Position numbers and translations under genes: made by a program. The notes beneath the pieces were generated by a model that was given only the letters and a program-made list of their open reading frames with translations, was not told the DNA's origin and did not search any database. From Candidatus Thiodiazotropha endoloripes (lineage in GTDB: Bacteria > Pseudomonadota > Gammaproteobacteria > Chromatiales > Chromatiaceae), in assembly GCA_001709035.1 (NCBI GenBank), contig LVKA01000008.1, positions 868,001 to 932,000 of the forward strand: a stretch of DNA of 64,000 bases, read 5' to 3'. The stretch's first letter is position 1; every line of letters starts with the position of its first letter. This document shows positions 20,830 to 30,004 of this stretch, piece after piece.

Positions 20830-22572
20830 ATGATTAGAGTGATTAGAAAGTCTATGTTGTCAGTCGTTTGGTTGTTGCTAACTACCGGACTGCTCCACGC
20901 CCAACAGATCAACCCACTCAAGGATTATGTCTACCAGGATGACCCTGCCTACACCTACCGGGTGATCGGCCAACTGCCCGGCGCAGGATACGACGCCTAT
21001 TTTCTCAATATGGATTCCCAGAACTGGCGCAGCGAGGAGGAGGTGACGCCAACCCTGTGGAATCACTGGGTGACCCTGATCGTGCCCCATCAATTGACCA
21101 CCACCACGGCGAACCTGACCATCGTCGGTGGCAGCTTCTCCACCACGCCACCTGAACCCGAGGATCTGGTCCTGTTCGTGCCGCTGGCAACAGCCACCGG
21201 TAGCATTCAGGTGGTGATCAGTCAGGTGCCCGGTCAGAAGCTGCAGTTTGCCGATCTCGATGCACCGGTCAGGGAGGATGCCCTGGTGGCCTACAGCTGG
21301 CGTAAAAGCATGGAGACCGGCGATCCCACCTGGGCGGCCTATCTGCCGATGACCAAGGCGGCGGTACGTGCCATGGATACCGCTCAGGATTTCGTCGCTG
21401 CTTCACTGGGGCTGGTGGTGAATGATTTTATCGTCACCGGTTTTTCCAAGCGTGGCGCTACCGCCTGGCTGACCGCTGCTGTGGATCCAAGGGTGGTGGC
21501 CGTAGTGCCCGGTGTGTTCAATGTGCTGCATATGGCGGATCAGTTTGAGCACCATTTCAACAGTTACGGTTTCTATTCCGATGCGGTGTCGGACTATGAA
21601 GAGAACGGGGTTTTACAACAGATCCGCTCTCCGGAGGGCGAGGTGCTGGAACAACTGATCGATCCGATCAGTTACAAGCAGGCGCTGACCATGCCCCATC
21701 TGTTGCTCAACGCCACCGGTGATGAGTTTTTTCTGCCGGATGCCTCCGAGTTCTATGTCGATGAACTCCCGGGAGAGACTCTACAGCGCATCGTGCCGAA
21801 TACCGATCACTCCATGGAGAACGGATTTGAAGAGACGATGCTGGGCCTGATCGCCTGGTATCAGGTACAGCTCTATGGTGTTGCCAGACCGGAGATCGAA
21901 TGGGAACTGGAGGATAATGGCGAGCTGGTGGTGAGCAGCGATCAGACCCCGCTGGTTGCCAAGCTCTGGCAGGCCAGCAATCCCGATGCGAGGGATTTTC
22001 GTCTGGAAATTCTCGGTGATCAGGCCTGGAATGACAGCATTATCGGTCCCGATGCTGACGGTAAATACCGGGTCACGGTACCACCACCTGCAAACGGTTG
22101 GAGTGCCTATCTGGTCGAGCTGACCTATCCGGGAATGACCGGCATTCCCCAGACCTATACCACCTCAGTCTTTGTAACGCCGGATGAACTGCCGTTCGAA
22201 GTGGAGGACCCCCTGGGTGACCCAAAGAAACCTGCCTATTGGCAGCGTCAGGTCAACCGGGCATTGGCGGGAAGACCGCTCGATTACGATCTGGATGCCC
22301 TGCAGGGGATGTTGCCGATCCGGGTACTGGGGGAGTATATCCGGGATCCGCAAACCCTCGCTGAAAACCTCAATCGGTGGGGCGCAAAACGCAGCTGCAC
22401 TGCAGCCAGGCTTAATGTAGAGGCGGAGCAGCAGGGTTGGTATACAACGCTCTATGCTGTTGGTGATCGGAATATCAAGTTCTGGCAGACCTACCAGCTG
22501 GCTGAGCGTCTCTATGCTGAAGACCGTCAACTATTGGCGGCGGGCATCTGTCAGGCTTTGACCCGGCAGTAG
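20830..22572 (+). CDS. PhoPQ-activated pathogenicity-related protein (PqaA-like), copy 1
   Basis: This exported protein belongs to the PhoPQ-activated pathogenicity-related family, 580 residues, preceded by AGGGAGA. The Sec signal peptide covers about residues 1-25 (LLLTTGLLHA, cleavage before QQ). The body has an alpha/beta-hydrolase-like layout. The candidate nucleophile Ser is in 'FIVTGFSKRGATAWLTAA', the acid in 'LNATGDEFFLPD' and the His in 'IVPNTDHSMENGF'. A beta-rich C-terminal part follows from about 355. The family is named after a PhoP-regulated Salmonella gene, but its enzymatic substrate is not established. A close paralogue lies 874 bases downstream on the same strand, so this is a tandem duplication. 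Peptidase or amidase activity is only a guess. Confidence 0.85.
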   Translation: MIRVIRKSMLSVVWLLLTTGLLHAQQINPLKDYVYQDDPAYTYRVIGQLPGAGYDAYFLNMDSQNWRSEEEVTPTLWNHWVTLIVPHQLTTTTANLTIVGGSFSTTPPEPEDLVLFVPLATATGSIQVVISQVPGQKLQFADLDAPVREDALVAYSWRKSMETGDPTWAAYLPMTKAAVRAMDTAQDFVAASLGLVVNDFIVTGFSKRGATAWLTAAVDPRVVAVVPGVFNVLHMADQFEHHFNSYGFYSDAVSDYEENGVLQQIRSPEGEVLEQLIDPISYKQALTMPHLLLNATGDEFFLPDASEFYVDELPGETLQRIVPNTDHSMENGFEETMLGLIAWYQVQLYGVARPEIEWELEDNGELVVSSDQTPLVAKLWQASNPDARDFRLEILGDQAWNDSIIGPDADGKYRVTVPPPANGWSAYLVELTYPGMTGIPQTYTTSVFVTPDELPFEVEDPLGDPKKPAYWQRQVNRALAGRPLDYDLDALQGMLPIRVLGEYIRDPQTLAENLNRWGAKRSCTAARLNVEAEQQGWYTTLYAVGDRNIKFWQTYQLAERLYAEDRQLLAAGICQALTRQ

Positions 22573-23446
22573 TGTTGTCATCGAGGCCGGCATTTATCCG
22601 ATACTACTGTTCCATTAACTTCGAAGGTTATACCGTTTGCGGATGAATTGTCTTTAGCTTTTCTTGCAGATTGGGAGTTGAAACATGAAAAGCATCGTGC
22701 AGCAGGGAATAAAAGCTGGAAAGAGTCGAATTTCATCTGTGTGCCAAATAGGCGGGAAGAATAGCTCCCCTCTCCCCTTGCGGGAGAGGGGCCGGGGGAG
22801 AGGGGGAGAATAAACGGTATCATTTAACCAAGAATCATCCTGATGAAAACAAAAGGTTAAAGCGGTTTTAGCTTTCACATGAAACGCTTCGCGTACACCC
22901 TCTCCCCAACCCCTCTCCCGTAAAGGGAGAGGGGCTTTAAGATATGTGCGCGTTAGACTGAAAGTTAGTGGGGCAGCAATGATCCGATGCGATAAAAACA
23001 GGTCGTAGTGAGCTCGTCTGCATGCTTGGTTTTTAAAAGTTGTTGTAGATTATTGCAACACGATTATTCCAATCGTGTCAGACAAGCTCTCTGCCGCTGA
23101 AAACAGATATTGTTCAGACGTTGAGTTTTTACCTGTTTCGGGTTCACAGTTTCGACTTTATCAGCTGTCGTTTAATTAACGGTAACTGGACCTGGGTATA
23201 AAGGTTGTTTATTCTTTTACCCTGAGCTGTAACGCTTGAATGGAATGTTGTATTAGGCAGGGGCCGCTCGATCGATCCGCCACCTTCCCTTGAGCCCACG
23301 GATTCAGATTGAATCCTTTGTACAACCGATGCATCTCGGTTGGACGCTATGCGTGTGGTTTAAGGAATACCTTCCACTGTTTTATCCGCCCTGATCGAGG
23401 CAGGGTCGTGGCTATTTGTATCTGCTGTTAGTTGTTGGAGTAGTAA
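22573..23446. other. Intergenic region between the two PqaA-like genes
   Basis: This 874-base gap contains the inverted REP pair described separately (22765-22807 and 22897-22936). The remaining sequence, including 22937-23446, has no credible open frame, RNA gene or terminator that I can defend. GGAG six bases before the ATG at 23447 is the ribosome-binding site of the second paralogue. The two genes are probably transcribed separately. Confidence 0.45.
22765..22936. repeat. Inverted pair of REP-like palindromes (BIME-like)
   Basis: Two GC-rich units of about 40 bases, 22765-22807 and 22897-22936, are inverted copies of each other. Each contains an internal hairpin CCCCTCTCCC...GGGAGAGGGG followed by a GGGGGAGAGGG-type tail. 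They flank about 90 bases without coding capacity. This is the organisation of a bacterial interspersed mosaic element. REP units of this composition occur in many Proteobacteria and are usually mobilised by a RAYT transposase, which is not in this window. Confidence 0.75.
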
Positions 23447-25186
23447 ATGAATGGACTCTTTCGTCGGGCTGTTGCGGTCACCGGCCTGGTTCTGTTGTTT
23501 GCCGGTCTGCTGCATGCCGAGCAGTCGGCCCCGCTTAAAGCTTATGTCTATCAGGATGATCCGGCTTACGCCTATCGGTTGATCGAAGAGCGTCCGGGGC
23601 AGGATTATGATATCTATTTTCTGAAGATGGTCTCGCAGAGTTGGCGTACCGAGCAGGAGGTAACGCCAACACTTTGGGATCATTGGCTGACTGTCATCGT
23701 ACCTCATCAATTGAGCGGCACCACAGCGAATCTGACTATTTTTGGCGGTGGGGCGACCGATTCGCCACCTTCTGTTGAATCCTTCGATCAGCTTATGCCT
23801 CTGGCGACCGCTACCGGGAGTATTCAGGTGATCATCAGTCAGGTACTTGGCCATCCGTTGAAGTTCAAGGAGCTGGATCAGCCACTCGAGGAGGATGCGC
23901 TGGTTGCCTACAGCTGGCGTAAAAGTATGCAGACCGGTGATCCCACCTGGTCGGCCTTTCTGCCGATGACCAAGGCCAGCGTTCGCGCCATGGATACAAC
24001 ACAGGCGTTTGTTGCCGAATCCCTGGGTCTGGTGGTGGATGAGTTCATCGTCAACGGGTTTTCCAAATATGGTGCCATCGCTTGGTTGACGGCAGCGATC
24101 GATCCCCGGGTGGTTGCTGTGGCGCCTGGGGTGTTCAATGTACTGCGTCTGGCCGATCAGTTTGAGCGTCACTACAACAGCTACGGTTTCTACTCCGACA
24201 CCCTGTCGGCTTATGAACAGAACGGCATCATGAAAAATATCCGCTCACCGGAAGGCAGACTGCTGCAGCAGCTGGTCGATCCGATCAGCTACAAACAGGC
24301 GCTGACCATGCCCCATCTGCTGCTCAGTGCCACCGGTGACGAATTCTTTCTACCGGATGCCTCGGAAGCCTATATCCATGACATACCCGGAGAGACGCTG
24401 CAGCGTATCATGCCGAACACCAACCACTCGGTTGAGAACAAACTGCAGGAGATGATCCAGGGGCTGGTCGCCTGGAATCAGACGCATCTCAACGGGGTTG
24501 CAAGACCGGTTATCGAGTGGCAGCTGGGTAAAACCGGCGAGTTGATCGTCAGCAGCGATCAGATACCGCTGGTGGCCAAACTCTGGCAGGCGAATAATCC
24601 CGATGGCAGGGACTTCCGCCAGGAGACCCTGGGTGATCAGGCGTGGCGTGAAAGCATCATCGAAGCTATGGATGATGGTGATTATCATGTCAGCGTCGCC
24701 AAGCCGGAAACAGGATGGACAGCCTATCTGGTGGAATTGACCTATTCGGGCATAGCAGGCATTCCCCAGGTCTATACCACCTCGGTGTTTGTCACGCCGG
24801 ACGAACATCCCTTCGAAGTGGAGGATCCCCTGGACAGTCCGAAAGCCATTTACTACTGGCAGGAACAAGTCAACCAGGCCATGGTCGGCTCTCCGCTGGA
24901 ATACGATCTACCCGCACTGCAGGCGATGTTGCCATTTCGGGTGTTCGGCGAGTACATTCGAGATATACAGACCCTGAGTGGCTACCTCAACACACCTGGA
25001 CCTGAGCGTAACTGTATCGCCGCCAGGTTGAGTGTCGAAGCGGATCAGCAGGGTTGGTATACCACCCTCTATGCCTATGAGGATCAAAACTTCAAATTCT
25101 GGCAGATCTATGAATTGGCAGAGCACCTTTACGCGACAGATCAGCCGCGCCTCGCCGGAGGGGTTTGTCAGCTATTGACTCGATAA
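23447..25186 (+). CDS. PhoPQ-activated pathogenicity-related protein (PqaA-like), copy 2
   Basis: This 579-residue paralogue matches copy 1 across its full length (for example 'KAYVYQDDPAYAYRLIEERP', 'EEDALVAYSWRKSMQTGDPT', 'QALTMPHLLLSATGDEFFLP'). The Sec signal peptide covers about residues 1-24 (LLFAGLLHA, cleavage before EQ). The candidate catalytic residues are kept: Ser in 'GFSKYGAIAWL', Asp in 'ATGDEFFLPD', His in 'MPNTNHSVENK'. The Arg after the nucleophile motif in copy 1 (GFSKRG) is Tyr here (GFSKYG), and the N-terminal catalytic region is generally more conserved than the C-terminal part. Both copies are probably periplasmic or secreted. Function is unknown. Confidence 0.85.
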   Translation: MNGLFRRAVAVTGLVLLFAGLLHAEQSAPLKAYVYQDDPAYAYRLIEERPGQDYDIYFLKMVSQSWRTEQEVTPTLWDHWLTVIVPHQLSGTTANLTIFGGGATDSPPSVESFDQLMPLATATGSIQVIISQVLGHPLKFKELDQPLEEDALVAYSWRKSMQTGDPTWSAFLPMTKASVRAMDTTQAFVAESLGLVVDEFIVNGFSKYGAIAWLTAAIDPRVVAVAPGVFNVLRLADQFERHYNSYGFYSDTLSAYEQNGIMKNIRSPEGRLLQQLVDPISYKQALTMPHLLLSATGDEFFLPDASEAYIHDIPGETLQRIMPNTNHSVENKLQEMIQGLVAWNQTHLNGVARPVIEWQLGKTGELIVSSDQIPLVAKLWQANNPDGRDFRQETLGDQAWRESIIEAMDDGDYHVSVAKPETGWTAYLVELTYSGIAGIPQVYTTSVFVTPDEHPFEVEDPLDSPKAIYYWQEQVNQAMVGSPLEYDLPALQAMLPFRVFGEYIRDIQTLSGYLNTPGPERNCIAARLSVEADQQGWYTTLYAYEDQNFKFWQIYELAEHLYATDQPRLAGGVCQLLTR

Positions 25187-25243
25187 TAAAAACTTAGCAT
25201 TAACATCTGGAACTGTGCTGCTTGTGGTGTTTGTTAAAAACCT

Positions 25244-26107
25244 CTAAACAAGATCCTCAAGGTTGTTTTGGATATGCGCTCTTGTAATCTTCTCAAGGGC
25301 GTCCAGTGGGGCAGGCGTGGCTTGAGGATTACGGTAGACCGCCAGTTCCACCGGTTGCAGTTCTGGCAGACTCGCGACAGGATTTCTGTTTCTGTTTCTG
25401 TTTCTGTTTGACAGGCGGGCTGTAACCCCCAGACCGGCCTCCACTGCAGCCAGAAGGCCAGGAAGACTTGGGCTGGTGTAGACGATTCTCCAACTCATTG
25501 ATGCCTTCTCCAATGCGTTGATCACTCGATCACGAAACACGCAAGGCGGTTCGAATAGAACCAGCTTCAAGGGTTGATCATTCGGTTCATTGAACGGTTC
25601 CGGGACAATCCAGGAGAGTTGGAGTTTTCCCAGAGAATCACCGCTATCGCCACGTTCCTGAAAGGCGACGGCGAGATCGAGTTTACCCTTGGCGATTTCC
25701 TGTTTCAGTTCACAGCTCGGATTGACCCGAACATCGAGCCGTACCCCCGGGTGGCTATCGGCGAACCGGGCCAGCACTGCAGCCAGACCTCGGTCGGCAA
25801 AATCCTGGGTCACTCCGAATCGGATCTGTCCCTGCAGAGGGATCGGTTTCAGTGCGGCGGCAGCCTCATCGTTCAATGAAAGAATCCGCCGGGCATAGTT
25901 GAGTAATAACTCACCGGATTCGGTGAGCAGCTGTCGCCGACCGGCTTTGCGAAACAGTTTCGAGCCACTCTGCGCTTCCAGGCGTTTCATCTGCAGGCTG
26001 ATTGCCGACTGGGTTTTGTGCAGATGCCGTCCGGCTTTTGCAAAGCCGCCCAGGTCTGCAATGGCGACAAAGGTTCGCAACAGGTCGATATCGAGGTTTT
26101 TAAACAT
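25244..26107 (-). CDS. LysR-family transcriptional regulator
   Basis: This 287-residue regulator has a winged helix-turn-helix at about residues 5-63 ('DLLRTFVAIADLGGFAKAGR', 'AISLQMKRLEAQSG') and a periplasmic-binding-protein-like effector domain from about 90. It is divergent from the tautomerase gene across a 105-base AT-rich gap, the standard arrangement for a LysR regulator and its target. An unusual stretch at about residues 232-241 reads NRNRNRNRNP and is encoded by a perfect tandem hexanucleotide (TTTCTG on the plus strand, about 25382-25408). The inducer is unknown; a small aromatic or unsaturated acid would suit the tautomerase neighbour, but that is inference. Confidence 0.92.
   Translation of the reverse strand: MFKNLDIDLLRTFVAIADLGGFAKAGRHLHKTQSAISLQMKRLEAQSGSKLFRKAGRRQLLTESGELLLNYARRILSLNDEAAAALKPIPLQGQIRFGVTQDFADRGLAAVLARFADSHPGVRLDVRVNPSCELKQEIAKGKLDLAVAFQERGDSGDSLGKLQLSWIVPEPFNEPNDQPLKLVLFEPPCVFRDRVINALEKASMSWRIVYTSPSLPGLLAAVEAGLGVTARLSNRNRNRNRNPVASLPELQPVELAVYRNPQATPAPLDALEKITRAHIQNNLEDLV
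25382..25408. repeat. Hexanucleotide tandem repeat inside the LysR gene
   Basis: About four and a half consecutive units of TTTCTG (plus strand) encode alternating Asn-Arg in the effector domain of the regulator. The unit is a multiple of three, so slippage would change the protein by two residues per unit without shifting the frame. Confidence 0.85.
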
Positions 26108-26212
26108 AATAAATAGATTAGCATTTTAAATGAATAATATAAAAAAGATTCAATTTATTTATTAATATAGGCGGGCTATCTTGACCGGCAAATGGACCCA
26201 AGGAGAAACAAC
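26108..26212. promoter_or_regulatory. Divergent promoter region of the LysR and tautomerase genes
   Basis: This 105-base segment is markedly AT-rich and contains short palindromic words such as ATTTTAAAT. LysR proteins usually bind imperfect T-N11-A dyads in such gaps. I cannot single out one convincing site by eye. Confidence 0.45.
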
Positions 26213-26611
26213 ATGCCGGTTATCAAGATTCAACACAGCGGTGAGCCACTATCCAACGACACTTGCAGCATGCTTCAGCGGCAGGTGACCGGGCTGATCA
26301 ATCGGGTGCTGGGAAAAGCGGTACCGGTTACTGCGGTTCTGATCAGTTCACTGCCGAATCAACACTGGTCGGTGGGAGGCGATGCCATCACTTACCACCG
26401 ATCGGCATTGATGGAGATCTACATCACTTCCGACACAAACAGTGAAGATGAAAAACGGTTGATGATCAGTGAGGCCTATTCACTGTTGGAGGCCAGTCTT
26501 GGTCCTCTGGTCGAGGCAAGCTATGTGGTGATTCAAGAACTGGCGCCAACCGACTGGGGGTATGGGGGGGTAACACAGGACGAACGCCGTCACATAACGG
26601 CCCAAACATGA
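26213..26611 (+). CDS. Tautomerase-superfamily protein with two fused 4-oxalocrotonate-tautomerase-like units
   Basis: This 132-residue protein belongs to the tautomerase superfamily. The ATG at 26213 is chosen because AAGGAG lies seven bases upstream and because it places Pro directly after Met (MPVIKIQ), so removal of Met exposes the catalytic amino-terminal proline. The length is about twice that of 4-oxalocrotonate tautomerase (about 62 residues). A second beta-alpha-beta unit begins near residue 63 ('SALMEIYITSDTNSEDEKRL'), without its own terminal Pro. Family endings with 'APTDWGYGGVTQDER' are common in bacterial tautomerase-like proteins. It is divergent from a LysR gene that probably controls it. 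The substrate is unknown. Confidence 0.8.
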   Translation: MPVIKIQHSGEPLSNDTCSMLQRQVTGLINRVLGKAVPVTAVLISSLPNQHWSVGGDAITYHRSALMEIYITSDTNSEDEKRLMISEAYSLLEASLGPLVEASYVVIQELAPTDWGYGGVTQDERRHITAQT

Positions 26612-26752
26612 ATGGCCATCCATATCGGTTACCTCGGCGCCTCGAAGATGGGTCGATTGATCTGGCGTTCTACAAAGATCGGGCACTCGAGCTACGCTCG
26701 AATGTTTTCTTCTGTCTGTTTGGCAGGCTGGTGAATCTATTGAGAGGGTTGG

Positions 26753-26941
26753 TTAGCAGTTGAACAACCGGTGGATGGCATCCAATCCCTCCTGCACCAC
26801 CTCATCCAGCTCTTCCGGGTCATCGTCATGCTCATAGGCCAGCATCGAATAGACCGATAGGGATTTCAGAGCCAAAGCGATTTTTTCAACGTCGGGTAGA
26901 TTGAGCTCAACCCCGTCTCTCAGTCGGCAATCCTCACTCAT
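26753..26941 (-). CDS. Small acidic protein of unknown function
   Basis: This 62-residue protein starts at an ATG (26941) with AGAGGG eight bases upstream; a TTG two codons earlier is less likely. It is helical and acidic, with 'HDDDPEELDEVVQEGLDAI' and two cysteines (near residues 5 and 62). There is no signal peptide or membrane helix. I recognise no family. It stands alone between the tautomerase gene and mltD on the same strand as mltD. Confidence 0.55.
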   Translation of the reverse strand: MSEDCRLRDGVELNLPDVEKIALALKSLSVYSMLAYEHDDDPEELDEVVQEGLDAIHRLFNC

Positions 26942-27096
26942 GGTCAAAACCCTCTTACTGACATGGATTTATAGACTGGGATGGTCAGCCAGGATCGGCA
27001 GGCTGTCAAAAAAGAAGTGTGATTCTTTGATCTGAATCAATATCCCCTGGCCACTTTGGGCAAGGTATTTTCAATCTGGATAGGCTTCAGCCCGGC

Positions 27097-28776
27097 TCAC
27101 AAGGTCTGTTCGGTGACATCCACATACAGCTTGATTCGCTGGCCAGGCTGTAGATATTTACCCTTGATGGTGTTCCAGCGCTTCAGATCCGCAACCGACA
27201 CTTTGAACCTCTGGGCGATTCTGGAGAGAGAGTCTCCCCGTCTGACCTTGTAGTGCAATCGGCTCTGGGTGCCTGTGGGTTGCAGATCCAATAGGGAGGC
27301 GCTGGTCTGGTTGCGGGCGGTCCAGATGACTAAGGTCTGGCCCGTTTTAAGCGGGTCGCCGGGGGCCATACCGTTCCAGGCGGCAAGCTTTTTGTAACTC
27401 ACATTATGCGCTCTGGCAATGGTCCAGAGGCTGTCCCCGGATTGAACCCGGTAGTGTTGCTTGGTGCCTTTTCTGGAGCGGTTTTGAATCGCCGCTTTGC
27501 GCTGGTCCTGGGCGTAGACATAGTGATCGATCTTTTTGCTCGATACCGGAATCAGCAGGTGTTTGCCGGCGCGAATCTTGTTGCCTCGCAGTTTGTTGAC
27601 CTGCCTGATGAGCTTTGCGGTGGTGCCATGTCGACTGGCAATCACGCTCAGTGAGTCACCGGACTTGATTTTGTAGCGTTTCCAGGTGAGCCGCTTCTCC
27701 TGGGGCAGGGCGGCGAGCTTCTGTTTGAACGGTTCAACCCGGTCGAGGGGCAGGGTCAGCTTATGGGGGCCGTCCGGATCGGTGGCCCAGCGGTTGAAGC
27801 CCGCATTCAGCAGATAGAGCTCCTGGATGGGTAGCTCCGCCATCTCGGCGGCCAGCGCCAGATCGAGCTGGGATTTGATATCCACGGTGGCAAAATAGGC
27901 CTCGTCGGCGATTGGGTCCAGTGGCATGCCGTAGGCTTCCGCGTCCTTGAAGATCTTTGCCAGTGCGAGCAGGCGGGGTACATAGGCGCTGGTCTCATCC
28001 GGCAGCTTCAGCGACCAGTAGTCGGTCGGCTTAGCCTTTTTGCGGTTGCGTTTGATGGCGCTGCGTACGGTGCCGGCACCCGAGTTATAGGCGGCCAGGG
28101 CCAGCTCCCAGTCACCGTCGAACTGCTTGTTGAGGCGCTGCAGATAGTCGAGTGCAGCGCGGGTCGAGCTGACGACATCCCGGCGCCCGTCGTACCACCA
28201 GTTCTGTTTCAGGCCGAAATAGCGTCCGGTGGAGGGGATGAACTGCCAGATGCCGGCGGCACGGCCAGGGGAGTAGGCAAACGGCTGAAAAGCGCTCTCA
28301 ACGGCCGGTAACAGGGCGATCTCCGCGGGAATGTCCCGCCTGTCGATCTCTTCAAGAATGAAAAACAGAAACGGGGCGGCCCGCTCTTGGATACGCTGCA
28401 GATATTTCGGGTGTTTCTGATACCAGCTCAGCTCTTTGCCGATACGGCTGTTGCTGGGGATGGTGAGGGCAAAATTCTGCCGCATTCTGTCCCAGGCGTG
28501 GGCCGGTGTCGGGTCGGGCAGAGAGGCAACCACTTCGGAGAGTTGTTCGGCCACCTCCGGCATCGACTCAGGTTTTACCTGTTCACTGCCGGCCAGGGGT
28601 TGGGTCTGTACGGTTTCGGTGGAGAGGCTGTCCAGAGGGACCTCGGTCAAGGCCGACTCCTCGGTGCCGTTCGGCAGAGACTGACAAGCCGCCAACAGAC
28701 AGGTGAGTATTAGGTTCATTGCGAGCAGGTAGGGCTTGCTGAGAAGTGTTGCCGATCTGTTAAGTGACTTTGACAT
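27097..28776 (-). CDS. mltD: Membrane-bound lytic murein transglycosylase D with three LysM domains
   Basis: This lipoprotein cleaves the glycan strands of peptidoglycan; it has 559 residues from the ATG at 28776. The signal peptide ends in the lipobox LLAAC (Cys near residue 34), so the mature protein is anchored by lipid. The SLT domain spans about 130-270, with the catalytic Glu in 'ALLPAVESAFQPFAYSPGRA' and the motifs 'GIWQFIPSTGRYFGL' and 'LALAAYNSGAGTVRSA'. Three LysM repeats follow ('YKIKSGDSLSVIASRHG', 'YRVQSGDSLWTIARAHN', 'YKVRRGDSLSRIAQRFK'). E. coli MltD has fewer LysM units. An earlier in-frame ATG at 28860 would add 28 residues and bury the signal peptide, so I reject it. Confidence 0.93.
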   Translation of the reverse strand: MSKSLNRSATLLSKPYLLAMNLILTCLLAACQSLPNGTEESALTEVPLDSLSTETVQTQPLAGSEQVKPESMPEVAEQLSEVVASLPDPTPAHAWDRMRQNFALTIPSNSRIGKELSWYQKHPKYLQRIQERAAPFLFFILEEIDRRDIPAEIALLPAVESAFQPFAYSPGRAAGIWQFIPSTGRYFGLKQNWWYDGRRDVVSSTRAALDYLQRLNKQFDGDWELALAAYNSGAGTVRSAIKRNRKKAKPTDYWSLKLPDETSAYVPRLLALAKIFKDAEAYGMPLDPIADEAYFATVDIKSQLDLALAAEMAELPIQELYLLNAGFNRWATDPDGPHKLTLPLDRVEPFKQKLAALPQEKRLTWKRYKIKSGDSLSVIASRHGTTAKLIRQVNKLRGNKIRAGKHLLIPVSSKKIDHYVYAQDQRKAAIQNRSRKGTKQHYRVQSGDSLWTIARAHNVSYKKLAAWNGMAPGDPLKTGQTLVIWTARNQTSASLLDLQPTGTQSRLHYKVRRGDSLSRIAQRFKVSVADLKRWNTIKGKYLQPGQRIKLYVDVTEQTL

Positions 28777-29210
28777 ACCGAATACTGAAAGAAAATGTAA
28801 CCAAAGCCGTGTATGATTTCCATGTAGTGTGAACTCCTGACAAACGGCCGCCTGTTGCAATCTGTGATCGTTACGGCCTCGTTACGCGTGGCATCACATA
28901 TCACTGGGCGGGGCTGCTCGGTTGCACAGCAAATCCTTGATTTGCTTAGTGATGGTACGCCGGCCCAATGTTTCTATCCAGGCGCAGGCAATAACCTTCT
29001 AGTGCATGACAACCGCCGGGACATCGGTTAGCAATATGAGACGCTACACCTGAATCCTGCACAAACCAGGGCCGCTCCTTCGCCTCTTTGAGGTGCCATA
29101 CTGATAGACAATCGAGTCGGATGCCACAACAGTAGGTTTAAGAGCGGCGCTCAAAAAGAAACACAGATTACCTGACAGTAGTGTCGGTAGCAAAGCCGAT
29201 AGCTTGACAG
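28777..29210. other. Intergenic region between mltD and the yafS-like gene
   Basis: In this 434-base divergent gap, the position held by gloB in E. coli has no gloB here. Short words resembling the ends of the MITE-like element at 2495-2690 occur near 28822 (TGTAGTGT) and 29041 (ACGCTACAC), but the interior does not match and I do not call an element. No RNA gene or credible frame is seen. Confidence 0.4.
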
Positions 29211-29972
29211 ATGAGAGAATATAGGCGGCTAAAACTGCGATCTTGCCAACAGAATCACATTCAGGAGTGGTTCGATACCCATCTTGGAGCGAATCTTATC
29301 GCCCAGGAACGGATCCCGCTTGAGCGCCATCTCTCTGCCATGTTCGGCTACCATCTGGTGCAGATCGGTCATCAGGGGGTGGGTGAGGAGCTGTTGCAGT
29401 TCAGTCCAGCCCGTAACCGGCTAGTGATGGGGATCGGCAACTCCGGTCAACCGAGTGAATTACAGGCTGATCCAAGCCATCTGCCGTTTGCCACCGACAG
29501 TGTGGATGGGGTGCTGTTGCCCCATACCCTCGATTTTTCCCTCGATCCGCACCAGGTGTTGCGCGAAGTTGAGCGGATTCTGATACCCGAGGGAAAGCTG
29601 CTACTGAGTGGTTTCAACCCCTGGAGTCTTTGGGGTGGGGTGAGGTTGCTGCGCATGCGCTCATCCAATCCACCCTGGTGTGGCCACTTTTTCAGCAGTC
29701 GGCGGGTACTGGATTGGCTGGCACTGCTGGGCTTCGATCTGCTGGAGATCCAGTATCTGAACTACCGGCCTCCGATCCAGCACCAGGGTGTGATGCAGAA
29801 GTTGCAGTTTATGGAACAGATCGGTGACAAGGTCTATCCGAATTTTGGTGGTGTGTATATCATACTGGCGGTGAAGCGCGTGGTGACGATTACACCGATC
29901 CGGCCGAAATGGTCGGTGAAGAAGCGGGTCATTCCCACCGCAGCGGAACCCACAATCAGAAACGGTGCCTGA
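29211..29972 (+). CDS. SAM-dependent methyltransferase, YafS-like
   Basis: This class I methyltransferase-like protein of 253 residues is similar in layout to E. coli YafS, which also sits next to rnhA and dnaQ. The core reads '[20 protein letters not shown]' (degenerate glycine loop), '[20 protein letters not shown]' (acidic motif) and '[20 protein letters not shown]', the typical post-core segment of methyltransferase type 11 proteins. The ATG at 29211 has only a weak ribosome-binding site, and the true start could be a few codons downstream. The target molecule is not known for YafS. The neighbouring rnhA starts 32 bases after its stop. Confidence 0.8.
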   Translation: MREYRRLKLRSCQQNHIQEWFDTHLGANLIAQERIPLERHLSAMFGYHLVQIGHQGVGEELLQFSPARNRLVMGIGNSGQPSELQADPSHLPFATDSVDGVLLPHTLDFSLDPHQVLREVERILIPEGKLLLSGFNPWSLWGGVRLLRMRSSNPPWCGHFFSSRRVLDWLALLGFDLLEIQYLNYRPPIQHQGVMQKLQFMEQIGDKVYPNFGGVYIILAVKRVVTITPIRPKWSVKKRVIPTAAEPTIRNGA

Positions 29973-30004
29973 ATTACCCCTACCATGGATTGCAACAGAA
30001 TTCG

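Noticed and set aside
25382-25408. Hexanucleotide tract as a phase-variation on/off switch
   Set aside because: The unit is six bases, so changes in number stay in frame; it could vary length but not switch the gene off.
28822-29051. Possible second copy of the MITE-like element of 2495-2690 (TGTAGTGT ... ACGCTACAC)
   Set aside because: Only 8-9 bases at each end agree and the interior does not match; chance is likely.
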